In this document: positions 1 to 9,741 of the stretch, one piece after another
How the letters are laid out: each line of letters begins with the position of its first letter
Numbering within the stretch: the first letter of the stretch is position 1
DNA from: Ignavibacteriaceae bacterium
Lineage (GTDB): Bacteria > Bacteroidota > Ignavibacteria > Ignavibacteriales > Ignavibacteriaceae
Assembly: GCA_031292435.1 (NCBI GenBank)
Contig: JARLHD010000395.1
Span: 35,045 to 99,044 of the forward strand
Length of the DNA stretch: 64,000 nt
Reading direction: 5' to 3'
Translations under genes and position numbers: made by a program
Notes under the pieces: model-generated
Databases searched by the model: none
Told to the model about the DNA's origin: nothing
What the model saw: only the letters and a program-made list of their open reading frames with translations

Positions 1-739
1 GCCATTGATCTAGCCTTAAACAATCTATTACAAAATAAAATACAGATGAATTGGATTTCTCAATATTATTAAGTACATATTTACTTGTAATGTCAGGGGT
101 CAAAAGAGGTGTATCAATACTTCCCATAGAGGTGATCCATTTCTTGTAATTCCTTTCTACAAATTTAGAAAATTCCTTATTAGCCTCTTTTTTCTGATCA
201 TTAAGTGTCTGTCTTAATCCAATATCCGGATGGGTATCAAGTTCCATATCCCAGTTAACAAGTTTTAGATATATATCATTCCATTCGGCAAAATCCATTT
301 CATTCAAAAGTGATCGGGATATTTGGTTAAAATCTTGTAAATAATCCTTAGCCACATGCTCACCTGAGATTTTTTTCCCTTCAAGAATTTTTTTACATAC
401 TAACAGTACTTGGCTTGGATTTATGGGTTTTGTGAGATAATCATTAATTTTACCTCCTATAGCATCTTCCATTAATGTTTCTTCCTCACTTTTTGTGATC
501 ATAACTACTGGTAAACTTGGATAAAGATCTTTTATTATCGCTAAGGTTTCAAGACCACCCATACCTGCCATATTCTCATCAAGAAAAATCAAATCAAAAT
601 CGTTCTCTTTGACTGCTGAAATTGCATCTTCGCCGTTAGTGACCGTGTCTACCTCATAGCCCTTTTCAGATAAAAATATTATATGAGACCTGAGAAGTTC
701 TATTTCATCATCGACCCAAAGAATCTTTTTTAATTTCAT
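1..739 (-). CDS. porX: T9SS response regulator PorX (5' part; C-terminus beyond window)
   Basis: PorX is the cytoplasmic response regulator that controls type IX secretion. The visible 246 residues, translated from the ATG at 739, start with a CheY-like receiver domain: acidic pair D10-D11, phosphoacceptor D54 (LIFLDENMAG), T82 (VMITKSEE) and K104 (YLTKP). A helical linker follows, and the sequence runs off the window edge in FYFVIDCLRLDQW, the start of the PglZ/alkaline-phosphatase-like domain that distinguishes PorX from ordinary response regulators. An AAGGG Shine-Dalgarno lies about 9 nt before the ATG. It is transcribed from sprA towards the window edge, 84 bp downstream of sprA, which supports the T9SS assignment. 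The C-terminal domain is cut off by the window edge, not broken. Confidence 0.9.
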   Translation of the reverse strand, partial: MKLKKILWVDDEIELLRSHIIFLSEKGYEVDTVTNGEDAISAVKENDFDLIFLDENMAGMGGLETLAIIKDLYPSLPVVMITKSEEETLMEDAIGGKINDYLTKPINPSQVLLVCKKILEGKKISGEHVAKDYLQDFNQISRSLLNEMDFAEWNDIYLKLVNWDMELDTHPDIGLRQTLNDQKKEANKEFSKFVERNYKKWITSMGSIDTPLLTPDITSKYVLNNIEKSNSSVFYFVIDCLRLDQW

Positions 740-803
740 AAATAAATATCCCTTTCATGAATGTGAATAAATATCGATTTCCCCTTTAATTCTGAATTAT
801 GAG

Positions 804-823
804 AATCTGCCTAAAAGGCAGAA
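804..823 (-). terminator. weak hairpin between sprA and porX
   Basis: Inverted repeat TCTGCC/GGCAGA with a 5-nt loop (806-822) immediately after the sprA stop codon on the minus strand. The T-run that follows is poor, so it may be a weak terminator, an attenuator reducing porX expression, or only an mRNA 3' stabilising hairpin. Confidence 0.35.
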
Positions 824-3800
824 TTATTGAATAGAAATATGAACATCCAACCCTGCTTCGTTAGTAGTAGATGGTGTAATCCTGGATGGTCCATCCGGTT
901 GCACAGATGTTCGTGTATAGAATATCGACAAAGTGACTTTAGAACTAAGTGTATATTTAATTCTTGGTTCCATTGAAATTCTTGTAGTTCCATCTTGTGG
1001 GGCACCCCCTGCGACAAAATTGGACATATCATAGTTTACGCTCGTATTATCTGACTTCGTGTAAGACAAACTGAACTCTATATCATTTTTTAAGAATAAA
1101 CCGAATAGTGGCAGTTCGAATCCTGATTTCGAAAATCCTGCAGTTATACCTATCTCACTGGAGAAAGTTTCAATTATTGACTTTGTTGTGATCCCCAGAT
1201 CGTAATTTGTTTTAGTTGAATATTTGATATTACTTATAATATTCCCTCCCCACAAATCTGCAAACGTTATATTCAATCCAACTAATGGAGCAAATCCATA
1301 ATCAATCTGTTGTGATTGTTTCTGCTGAATGCCATCAGGAGTAATGCTCCAACCCTCTGTATAGTTCGAAACGTATGCGTGATCGAGTGAAACCTTTTTT
1401 GCTATAGATTTAAATGGGAAATATTTTTCTAGACCATCCCAGTTAATTCTCCAATTTGGTCTTGGAATATAATTTGCAATGTCCTTAAGGAATCCGATCC
1501 TTGAAAAGATTGGTAAACTCTCAAATCCTTGAACAAATGCATTTGATAAGGCATCAGGATCTGTGGATTCCGGATTATATTTTGCTGCAACTCTCTTAAT
1601 TCCGCTATTAAATGCACTTAAGAAAAATACAGGTGGAAAAGATAAAAAAGATCTTGATAAGGTTCCGGAAACCGATGGACTTCCGCTTACAGTAGGGATT
1701 CCGTTGGCATCTGTAAGCAATGAAGTGGATTTGTTTATTGACCAGGCTACCTGCCACGTTACATCAATTTTTGCTCCTTCCCATAATGGTCTTGATGTTT
1801 TAAAATCAAGACTATTCCTTTGAGAAAAATTATCACTAACATTTACACTGTCAGCTCTTCTTCCTACGTCACTACTTAATCCAAGCATAAACAATCTGGA
1901 AGGTCCATTATTAACATTCTGGTTAAAACCCCAAAAATTATAAAAACCTGTTCCACTGCCGTATAAACCTGATTTTGAATTAGTATTCTCATTAGTAAAA
2001 TTGAATGCAAATGACTCATAATCAAAAAATATTATACGGATTAAAGTTTTAGTAAATAGCAGAGCAATTTTAACGGGTGATTTTTTCTGAACTGCCAGCT
2101 TAGTAGTATCTTTTATATTTGTGCTATCGACTACTACTAATTTGGTTTTAAGCGAATCATTGAGTTGAGTAATTACAGAATTGTCCAGATTTGAATTTTT
2201 ATTCTGGAAATTATTATCATAATTCTTAAATTCTTCCTCTAAATTCCTTTCACGACCTCTATGACTCACTGTTATTTGTCCCTGCCCTTGTAGTCTGCGA
2301 TCATTTGACTCTGGAACATCTGTAAATAAACCCTGGGTTAATGATTTCCAGCTTAAATTCAAACCCATGTTTACTTTTCCGCTATTCCCGGCACTTCTAC
2401 CGGCTTTGCCCTGGGCAATATTATACATCCATTGATACCCGGCAGAATAACCTGCAGTAATTTTAAAATACTTTCCTATATCTAAAATAGAAGGTAACAC
2501 AGGATTGGTTCTTATATCAACAGTCTGTTGATAATTATTATCTCTGCCAAATAATGCTCCTCTAAAAATATCCCTCCAAACCTGACTTTCAGATCTTTGC
2601 TGATCATCCATATCGGTTTCAAGGTATGCAAGAGTAGAAGTAATATTAACATTATAATTTGTAGTTATATTCAGTAATCCGCCTTCAGTCATTTTCCAGG
2701 TTAGATTAAATCCTCTTTGTGCTGTAAAATCCCTGGAAACAGTCTCCTGCGGCAGAGTCCCTATTTGATAATCCAAAACACGAGTAACATTTGTTGTCCT
2801 CATTCTTCTGAGAGACACCTGAGCTGAAATGTTCTGCGGCAGGAAAAATATCCGATACTTCGAGTAATCTGGTATAAAAGCAAACAAAGTGCTAAATACG
2901 GGGAGGTTACCGGGAGCTATACTATAATCAGGACTAATGGTCAGTCCATAATTTGCGCTGGCATTCCATTGCCAACTTTTATCATATAGCACAGTTGGAC
3001 TTCGGCTAAATGCAGTATTGTAATTAAATCCAAATGAAAGATTATTGAATGTATCTCTTATTAGCCAGAAATTTGTTGGGATTTTAATTTTAATATTGGA
3101 AGCAGAATATGAATCAGAAACATTTACCGTCTGTGATTCAGTTATAACCTGTTCCGGAGTTCGATATCTATCCTGATAAGCGGCAGAGCTAATTAGAATA
3201 TCTGTACCAGGCAGATAAAGAGGTGCACTAATAGATTCGGTGTGAGAATAATTTACTCTCACACTGCTTTCGGGAAGGTTAAATGGCAACAATTTAATTA
3301 GATCCATATCCGCTGAAATCCCCCAGTTTTTGGATTCCATTCTTGATCCGAATCTATCCGAAATTCGATGGAAAAAGGGATTAGTCTCACTCATAGTAAA
3401 ATTAAGTGTTAGTAAGTCTGCTAATTTTAACTGAGTACCAATATTATATGCCCAGCCTGGTGTTTGATTTGCACCTATAACTCTTAATTCGTTAACCCAC
3501 ACATCTCCTGTCAAACCACGCCGTAGTTTAGGCCGGTTAGGATTATCTATATTAACAACTCCAAATAAAAGGAATTTAACTGAAGTTAGAGTAGGGCTAC
3601 CTCTAACTTCATACAAATGTCCTGGTTTTCCCGGTACAGATTGCTGAACAATAGTATGGGCTGAATCAAGCTTTTGCTTTAATGCGGTTAAATCTGAGAA
3701 ATTTATATCAATTTCATTCCAATCCGGTTTTACAGGTTGTCTGTATTCGTAATAGTTTAATGAATCACCTCCAAAACGAAAGTAAACCTGTGCTAATGAA

Positions 3801-6800
3801 CCGCTGGATGTATCAGATAAATTACCTATTGCCGGATTTAAATCGCCATGGACAAATAATTTCATTTCAGAATAATCAAATACATCAAGTGGGGTAAGAC
3901 TTGAAATATATTTTACAATTTCACGTGATTGTCCTGCAGGCATATTTTTCACAACAAGATCTAATGCCTGTTCATTTTGTAAAACTACTTCATTGGGATT
4001 ACTAAGATCCCTTTGCTGTGTAACACCCGGCGGGCTATAATAATCCGGATCATCTTCAATGCTTTTTACTGAAATTGTTAATACAGAATCTGTTTCAACT
4101 TGCTGCCATTGGTTTCCAACGAGATTAAATTCAGCCAATTGCAGATGCATTGGTTGAGAAATATTTGTAGTAAATAATCTGATTGTTTCTATTGATGTTA
4201 AGCTGGGATTACCTATTTGATCTACGAAATCCTTAAGAGGTATTTGATATAGAAACCAACCATGACCATAGCCGCCTCCTTTTATATATTTATTTGAGCT
4301 GGCTAAAGTATCAAGAGGTACTTCATATCTGAAATATGAATTTACAAGATCGAGATTTCCATTCCGGTTAAGGTCTTCTGTATCTGGAATTCTTCCAATG
4401 TCAGTTAAAACTGCATTCCCTTCAGTACCATTAATATTAAAGAAATCAGATGGTGGTCTGTTTACGTTTGTTGAATTCTGGAATGAAAAATCATCCCCAG
4501 CAGGATCACTTTTTGTACTGTGATATAACACTTGTTCTTCAGCATCTGTAAGACCATCAAGTCCATTATCTTCCCCCGGATCAATCAGGTCATTATATGG
4601 AGGTTTATCTTCGGTGTCTAGAACTTTATTGGGAATCACATCTTCACTGATCCTTCCCAGATCAATATATATTTTTGAACCTGCAGGACAAAGTGATGGG
4701 TTTGCCCAAAACTCAATGTATTCCATGTTTTCATCTACTAAATTATTTGCAGAAGATGAAAGAAGTTTCATTATCCCTCCCCAGCTTTTCTTCGGATTGG
4801 AATAGTCTGTTGGTTTAACCGTTTTACCGTATCCTGCATAAGTTCCCGGAGTATCGGGGATATATACATAGTCAAGAGTAGAAACCTGTTGATCTGCTTT
4901 TGCCACTACTTTCCTGGTTCCCCATAAGTCAGGCACAGTAACTGGAGAAGGTGTAATAGAGTACCAAAAAGTTTTCCCTTTAAAAGCCATAATTGAATCT
5001 TCATAATTATCAGCATTCCACAAACTTGAAAATTGTGGTAATTGAGTGGGAGGACTAAGGTCTTTCCAAGCGGTATAAGAAACTCCGACGGGTATTATTT
5101 TTTTTGCCGATTCAAAATCATCAATATATGCTATACTCTTACCCTGATCAGAAGGAATTGTACTTTTTATTGTATTCGGATCAGGTTTGATATATGCATA
5201 TTCTCCAGTAACTGAAAAAGAGGACATTTCTTTTGTGGATATTATTTTATCCAAACCTTTAGTAATAAAAGGAAGATCAGCACCAGTTGTAAAATCAACA
5301 CCATAAATTGTGTTATTGAGTGGTTCTTCTCCTATCCTTACTTTTTGAGACAATGTCTGCTGGTTAAGATTAAGTATTGAAAATCCTAATTTAGTCTTTT
5401 TCGAGAAATCGAATAGTCCTCTTAACCCGAGAAGTGTTTTCGAAGCAAGCTGGAATAGATCATTTTGTTCATATGATATTTTAAGATCCGCTCCGGGAAC
5501 AAGTGCAGCATCATTTCTGATAGTCAATTGTCCAATATTATAATCAACTATATAATCTGTCCCGGCAGAAAGTTGCCTCCCATTTAATAAAACCTTTACT
5601 GAGTTTTCAACAATATTAAATCCAAGCTGATATACCGAAGAAACATCACCGGAATATTTTCCGGTTAATAACCATTTGTCTTTTACCGGAACCTGCCTGG
5701 CAAAAGTTTGGCTGGTATCATAAACTTCATCAAAACTAAAATCAGATGTCAATCCTGCTGGAAGATTTCTTCCAAATGGTTGAAGCGTGGGAAAAATAAT
5801 TTCTCCAGTAGCAGGTAGAATTGTTAGATTAGGACGCCAATCAAAAACGTTATCCGGGTTTGGGTTAGTCAAACTCGCATCATAGAGATCCAGTCCAAAT
5901 GCTGTCAAGAATCTTATTGAATTAAGATTTGTAGAGGGTTCTTGTCCAACTGTTTCTCTTTTTATCTCGAAATCAAATCCTTCCTGTTTAACATTCCTTC
6001 CACCGACTGGATATATATTTTTAAGCTGTAGTTTCCAGGCATCCGTAAATTGTGGCTGAAGATTAGCAGGTTTTATCATCTTAAGAACTATCTTTTGAAT
6101 TACAGAAGTATCATTTGCGGTAATAAAATCACCATAAAAGAAATCATCGGCAGGACCAGGCCCCTGTTCCTGCCTGAAAGCAACAGCAATGATATCATTA
6201 TCATTAACCTGGGTTTTAAATGAGATAAAGCCGGTTTCCGGATGAAGAATATAATCATCCCCATTTGTAAGAAGGACGAATCTTCCTGTTGCACTTTGAC
6301 CTTGAACCGGATTGATCTCCGCATACATAGAGTCTGCATATGGTGGGGCAGTTGCAACCCTGGGATTCAGATTAATAAATGCATTAGCATATCTTTCCCT
6401 GGAACGGTTACCAACAATAGTCTGAACAGATTTCCATACCTGTATATCAACCACCCTATATTCAGGTCTTATTATTGGCACAGCATTTCCAAAATATTTA
6501 TTAAACAGATTCAAATTACTTGAAGTGTCAGCATAATCAGCCTGCAGGAAATAATGATTTGTAGAATAATCATAAGCCCTAAGCTGGAATGTTTGTGAAG
6601 TGGACCCTCCGCTAACAGCAACTTCCTTAATTTCACCTTTCTTTTGGCTAGCAAGAGCAGTTAAATTCAAAGGACCCAGTTTTAGTTGAGCTTTAACACC
6701 AAAAAGTGCCTCACTTCCACCTACAAGTGGAGACGTTTCCAGGGAGACATTACCACCTTCGATGCTCTGAATAATTTCATCTTCATAACCTGTATACTTA

Positions 6801-7957
6801 ATTTTTAACTGGTTCTCATATTCAAACGTTCTTTCAGTATTCCAATCGGCAGTAATATTAAGCTTATCCCCTATAGTTCCATTAACATTTATCTGAACTT
6901 CTTGTTTAAAATCCGGTTCATTTGTTGAGTTACCAAGGTTAGAGGCAGTAACCCCCTCTGTAGTTGTATTCCTCCATGCACCATGAATATCTACAGCACC
7001 TCCAATTTTTAAACTAATCTTTGGAGCACCGAATATTGTTAATACACCAACACTAGGTAATGGAATTTCAAAATCAGTAAAATCTTTAATTAGTTCGCCT
7101 AATCCTCTTTTGGTATCATTTAGCTGATAACTATAGGCAAGATCCTCCCAGGATTCCCTTCTTTTCGTATTAATCATTAGATCTAAATATTCATCAATTG
7201 GCAATCGAAGCAGAATTTTAGTTTCCTCTCCTCCATATTTTTCTCTGAACTCAACAAACTTTCCTGTAGAATCAATTTTAACAGTTCTCTGCCTGGCATT
7301 ATCTGAAGGTCTCAAAAAGAAACTTGATTCCCTTTGTCTTTTATACTGAACTACCGGAGAATCATATCTTCGATATTTGAAATATTTAATACGTGCCGTT
7401 GAATCAAGAGCCCGCCAATCTTTCTTTATAGTATCCTTTTTTGCAAATAAAGAATCTTTTTTTAGAATATTCTTTTTGCCGAACAAGGAATCTTTTTTTA
7501 CAATACCAGAATCTCTACGAGTAATAGATTTAGAGCTATCACCTTTTATTAATCGTAATGAATCAATTAACCCTGTAGGATTAATATTCTTTATATTATG
7601 AATTTCACCTGTATCAGACTGAACGGAATTACTCAAGCCAGCATTAATATTAATATTATTCTGAGAATTTTTATTGCTGCCGGAGTCCGGAGGAATTGAA
7701 AGGGGAATTTGTAAATCTTTAAGTGGTGCAGAACTTGCTAACTTGGTTTGGTTGATGGTCTCATCCACATGTCTTAGATAATTATTATCTAAAAGATTAA
7801 AACAAGCATCAACCCATACTAATTTATTAACCTGAGAAATGTACGGTGAACTAAAACCGAAATTAATGACTGCAAAAGAAATTGCAACATATAATATAGT
7901 TACGCAAATACTCTCACGAACTAACTTTATAAATCTCTGTTTAATAAGGAAACCCAA
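824..7957 (-). CDS. sprA: T9SS outer-membrane translocon SprA (Sov)
   Basis: SprA forms the very large outer-membrane beta-barrel through which T9SS cargo is exported. The product is 2377 aa, in the usual 2300-2500 aa range. It has an N-terminal hydrophobic signal segment (about residues 14-34), then a low-complexity Ser/Lys/Asn-rich stretch, then the long beta-rich SprA body ending in amphipathic strands and GLDVHISIQ. Two copies of an intermediate-domain-like segment with Asp-rich stretches (TEDLNRNGNLDLVN) are in the middle. The start chosen is TTG at 7957, because it keeps the signal segment intact and I see no in-frame ATG nearby. The porX gene follows directly downstream, so regulator and translocon may be co-transcribed. 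Identification rests on length, sequence character and context and is firm. Confidence 0.93.
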   Translation of the reverse strand: MGFLIKQRFIKLVRESICVTILYVAISFAVINFGFSSPYISQVNKLVWVDACFNLLDNNYLRHVDETINQTKLASSAPLKDLQIPLSIPPDSGSNKNSQNNININAGLSNSVQSDTGEIHNIKNINPTGLIDSLRLIKGDSSKSITRRDSGIVKKDSLFGKKNILKKDSLFAKKDTIKKDWRALDSTARIKYFKYRRYDSPVVQYKRQRESSFFLRPSDNARQRTVKIDSTGKFVEFREKYGGEETKILLRLPIDEYLDLMINTKRRESWEDLAYSYQLNDTKRGLGELIKDFTDFEIPLPSVGVLTIFGAPKISLKIGGAVDIHGAWRNTTTEGVTASNLGNSTNEPDFKQEVQINVNGTIGDKLNITADWNTERTFEYENQLKIKYTGYEDEIIQSIEGGNVSLETSPLVGGSEALFGVKAQLKLGPLNLTALASQKKGEIKEVAVSGGSTSQTFQLRAYDYSTNHYFLQADYADTSSNLNLFNKYFGNAVPIIRPEYRVVDIQVWKSVQTIVGNRSRERYANAFINLNPRVATAPPYADSMYAEINPVQGQSATGRFVLLTNGDDYILHPETGFISFKTQVNDNDIIAVAFRQEQGPGPADDFFYGDFITANDTSVIQKIVLKMIKPANLQPQFTDAWKLQLKNIYPVGGRNVKQEGFDFEIKRETVGQEPSTNLNSIRFLTAFGLDLYDASLTNPNPDNVFDWRPNLTILPATGEIIFPTLQPFGRNLPAGLTSDFSFDEVYDTSQTFARQVPVKDKWLLTGKYSGDVSSVYQLGFNIVENSVKVLLNGRQLSAGTDYIVDYNIGQLTIRNDAALVPGADLKISYEQNDLFQLASKTLLGLRGLFDFSKKTKLGFSILNLNQQTLSQKVRIGEEPLNNTIYGVDFTTGADLPFITKGLDKIISTKEMSSFSVTGEYAYIKPDPNTIKSTIPSDQGKSIAYIDDFESAKKIIPVGVSYTAWKDLSPPTQLPQFSSLWNADNYEDSIMAFKGKTFWYSITPSPVTVPDLWGTRKVVAKADQQVSTLDYVYIPDTPGTYAGYGKTVKPTDYSNPKKSWGGIMKLLSSSANNLVDENMEYIEFWANPSLCPAGSKIYIDLGRISEDVIPNKVLDTEDKPPYNDLIDPGEDNGLDGLTDAEEQVLYHSTKSDPAGDDFSFQNSTNVNRPPSDFFNINGTEGNAVLTDIGRIPDTEDLNRNGNLDLVNSYFRYEVPLDTLASSNKYIKGGGYGHGWFLYQIPLKDFVDQIGNPSLTSIETIRLFTTNISQPMHLQLAEFNLVGNQWQQVETDSVLTISVKSIEDDPDYYSPPGVTQQRDLSNPNEVVLQNEQALDLVVKNMPAGQSREIVKYISSLTPLDVFDYSEMKLFVHGDLNPAIGNLSDTSSGSLAQVYFRFGGDSLNYYEYRQPVKPDWNEIDINFSDLTALKQKLDSAHTIVQQSVPGKPGHLYEVRGSPTLTSVKFLLFGVVNIDNPNRPKLRRGLTGDVWVNELRVIGANQTPGWAYNIGTQLKLADLLTLNFTMSETNPFFHRISDRFGSRMESKNWGISADMDLIKLLPFNLPESSVRVNYSHTESISAPLYLPGTDILISSAAYQDRYRTPEQVITESQTVNVSDSYSASNIKIKIPTNFWLIRDTFNNLSFGFNYNTAFSRSPTVLYDKSWQWNASANYGLTISPDYSIAPGNLPVFSTLFAFIPDYSKYRIFFLPQNISAQVSLRRMRTTNVTRVLDYQIGTLPQETVSRDFTAQRGFNLTWKMTEGGLLNITTNYNVNITSTLAYLETDMDDQQRSESQVWRDIFRGALFGRDNNYQQTVDIRTNPVLPSILDIGKYFKITAGYSAGYQWMYNIAQGKAGRSAGNSGKVNMGLNLSWKSLTQGLFTDVPESNDRRLQGQGQITVSHRGRERNLEEEFKNYDNNFQNKNSNLDNSVITQLNDSLKTKLVVVDSTNIKDTTKLAVQKKSPVKIALLFTKTLIRIIFFDYESFAFNFTNENTNSKSGLYGSGTGFYNFWGFNQNVNNGPSRLFMLGLSSDVGRRADSVNVSDNFSQRNSLDFKTSRPLWEGAKIDVTWQVAWSINKSTSLLTDANGIPTVSGSPSVSGTLSRSFLSFPPVFFLSAFNSGIKRVAAKYNPESTDPDALSNAFVQGFESLPIFSRIGFLKDIANYIPRPNWRINWDGLEKYFPFKSIAKKVSLDHAYVSNYTEGWSITPDGIQQKQSQQIDYGFAPLVGLNITFADLWGGNIISNIKYSTKTNYDLGITTKSIIETFSSEIGITAGFSKSGFELPLFGLFLKNDIEFSLSYTKSDNTSVNYDMSNFVAGGAPQDGTTRISMEPRIKYTLSSKVTLSIFYTRTSVQPDGPSRITPSTTNEAGLDVHISIQ

Positions 7958-8202
7958 CTACAAATTATTATTTTTTTCCTAAGAGTATAAAATTAACTAT
8001 ATATCCTCAATATTTTTTTTATTAGATAGAAAAAATTAGTTAAATAAAATAAAAGTTACAATAAATGTTTTTTATTTCTCCCAAACCTCGAAATAAATTT
8101 ATGCCTTTAATATAAATGATTTAGGGCAATTTTTTGTCACTATTATTCGGAATCTTAGATAATGTTTTGAGAACAGTTGGCTATTAAAGGTGCAACATAT
8201 TT

Positions 8203-8226
8203 TAAGCTGTCATTTCTGACAGCCTT
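8203..8226 (-). terminator. probable intrinsic terminator of gltA
   Basis: Inverted repeat GCTGTCA-tttc-TGACAGC (8206-8223) about 20 bp beyond the citrate synthase stop codon. The minus-strand hairpin is followed by TTAAAATAT, a modest U-tract. The outer flanks TTTAA/TTTAAA could extend the stem with a bulge. Confidence 0.55.
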
Positions 8227-8243
8227 TAAATAATATCTCTAAA

Positions 8244-9536
8244 CTATCTTTTGTGAATAGGAACGTAGTCACGTTTAGGTGAGCCTGTATAAATCTGTCT
8301 TGGACGGGAAATTCTTATTCCGGGAGTTTCTTTCATTTCCTTCCATTGAGCAAGCCATCCGGGAAGTCTCCCAATTGCAAACATAACAGTAAACATATTC
8401 GTAGGAATTCCCATTGCCCTATAAATTATGCCACTATAAAAATCTACATTTGGATACAATTTTTTCTCAATGAAGTAAGGATCTTTTAAAGCAGCTTCCT
8501 CAAGGTTCTTAGCTATTTCAAGCAGAGGATCATTTATTCCTAAAAGATTTAATACTTTATCAGCTGATCCTTTGAGAATTTGAGCGCGGGGATCAAAATT
8601 CTTATAAACCCGATGTCCGAAACCCATTAACTTGAATTTTGATTCTTTATCCTTTGCAGAGTTAATATATTTTTTGTAATCCCCACCGTCATTTTTAATT
8701 TGTTCAAGCATTTCAATTACTTCCTGGTTTGCTCCACCATGAAGAGGTCCCCATAAAGCACAAATACCTGCTGACACTGTAGCGAATAAATTTGCATTGC
8801 TGCTTCCAACCATTCTAACAGTGGAGGTACTACAGTTCTGTTCATGATCAGCATGTAGAATTAAGAGAAGATCGAGAGCATCTTCAAGAACCTTAGGAAC
8901 TTCGTATTCTTCTGAAGGTACAGCAAACATCATATGAATCATGTCAGCAGCAAAATTTAGATCGTTCCTCGGATAAATAAATGGTTGTCCAACTGATTTT
9001 TTATAAGAAAAGGCAGCTATTGTTTTCAATTTAGATAGTAACCTTATAATATTCAGGTCATAGTTTTCAGGGTTATATGCATCAGGATAATAAGCAGATA
9101 AAGAACTTACCATGGCTGAGAGAATTCCCATCGGATGCGCTGCAGGAGGAAAACCTTCAAAGAATTTTTTCATATCTTCATGAATTAATGTATGGTGAGT
9201 AAGGCCGTAATGAAATCGTTCCAATTCTTTCTTGGACGGCAGATGACCATATATCAAGAGAAAACTAACTTCTGTAAAATTAGAATTTGAGGCAAGGTCT
9301 TCAATTGGATATCCTCTGTATCGAAGAATTCCCTTCTCACCATCAATAAATGTAATTGAACTGTAACATGATCCAGTATTTCCATAACCACTATCCATAG
9401 TTATGACACCAGTTTTATCACGGAGTTTAGTAATATCTATAGATGTTTCCCCTTCAGTTCCCGTAGTGCTGGGAAGATCTATTTCCTTATCCCCTATCAG
9501 CAATTTTGCAGATTTATCTAAGATTTTTGTTTCCAT
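8244..9536 (-). CDS. gltA: citrate synthase
   Basis: Condenses acetyl-CoA and oxaloacetate to citrate, the entry step of the TCA cycle, in the cytoplasm. The 430-aa length is typical of the hexameric-type bacterial enzyme. The family active-site segments are present in order: HADHEQNCST, GPLHGGANQEV (catalytic His), GFGHRVYKNFDPRA (second catalytic His) and YPNVDFYSGI (catalytic Asp). The N-terminal segment GNTGSCYSSITFIDGEKG is also characteristic of the family. The ATG at 9536 is preceded by a strong AAGGGAAGG Shine-Dalgarno. The gene appears monocistronic: a hairpin follows it, and the upstream gene is divergent across a 166-bp gap that contains a promoter-like element and a small palindrome. 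Confidence 0.96.
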   Translation of the reverse strand: METKILDKSAKLLIGDKEIDLPSTTGTEGETSIDITKLRDKTGVITMDSGYGNTGSCYSSITFIDGEKGILRYRGYPIEDLASNSNFTEVSFLLIYGHLPSKKELERFHYGLTHHTLIHEDMKKFFEGFPPAAHPMGILSAMVSSLSAYYPDAYNPENYDLNIIRLLSKLKTIAAFSYKKSVGQPFIYPRNDLNFAADMIHMMFAVPSEEYEVPKVLEDALDLLLILHADHEQNCSTSTVRMVGSSNANLFATVSAGICALWGPLHGGANQEVIEMLEQIKNDGGDYKKYINSAKDKESKFKLMGFGHRVYKNFDPRAQILKGSADKVLNLLGINDPLLEIAKNLEEAALKDPYFIEKKLYPNVDFYSGIIYRAMGIPTNMFTVMFAIGRLPGWLAQWKEMKETPGIRISRPRQIYTGSPKRDYVPIHKR

Positions 9537-9612
9537 ATAGTCTACCTTCCCTTAAAGTTAAAGAATAATATTTTTATAAATAATTAACTTAATAGTACAA
9601 TAATGTTGAATA

Positions 9613-9621
9613 ATTATACCA
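9613..9621 (-). promoter_or_regulatory. candidate extended -10 promoter for gltA
   Basis: Reading the minus strand, TGGTATAAT at 9621-9613 matches an extended -10 element (TGnTATAAT), about 75 bp upstream of the gltA start. No convincing -35 hexamer is visible at the expected distance, which is common for extended -10 promoters. Confidence 0.4.
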
Positions 9622-9662
9622 CCGCAGAAAAACTTTATTAACATTGAGAATAAACTAATTAT

Positions 9663-9682
9663 TGTTGATCATAATATCAACA
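9663..9682. repeat. 7-bp inverted repeat in the gltA divergent intergenic region
   Basis: TGTTGAT, six bases, ATCAACA: a perfect dyad between gltA and the divergent membrane-protein gene. The half-sites look like those of the CRP/FNR family, but the 6-bp spacer is two longer than the FNR consensus (N4), so it could be an operator for some other dimeric regulator or a chance palindrome. Confidence 0.35.
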
Positions 9683-9741
9683 TAAAAATCTCGATTTTTA
9701 TTTTGAAGTTGATCCAAAGTATTGCAGTTTTAATTAATGAA

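Noticed and set aside
1100-1115. T-loop-like GTTCGAATCC
   Set aside because: Inside the sprA coding region and not accompanied by acceptor or anticodon stems; no tRNA can be built around it.
824-7957. Long open frames on the plus strand opposite sprA
   Set aside because: Several ORFs of 60-100 codons are in the opposite frame of a 2377-aa gene, lack ribosome sites and show no recognisable domain; they are shadows.
9663-9682. FNR box at the gltA promoter
   Set aside because: Spacer is six bases, not four; only retained as an unassigned dyad.
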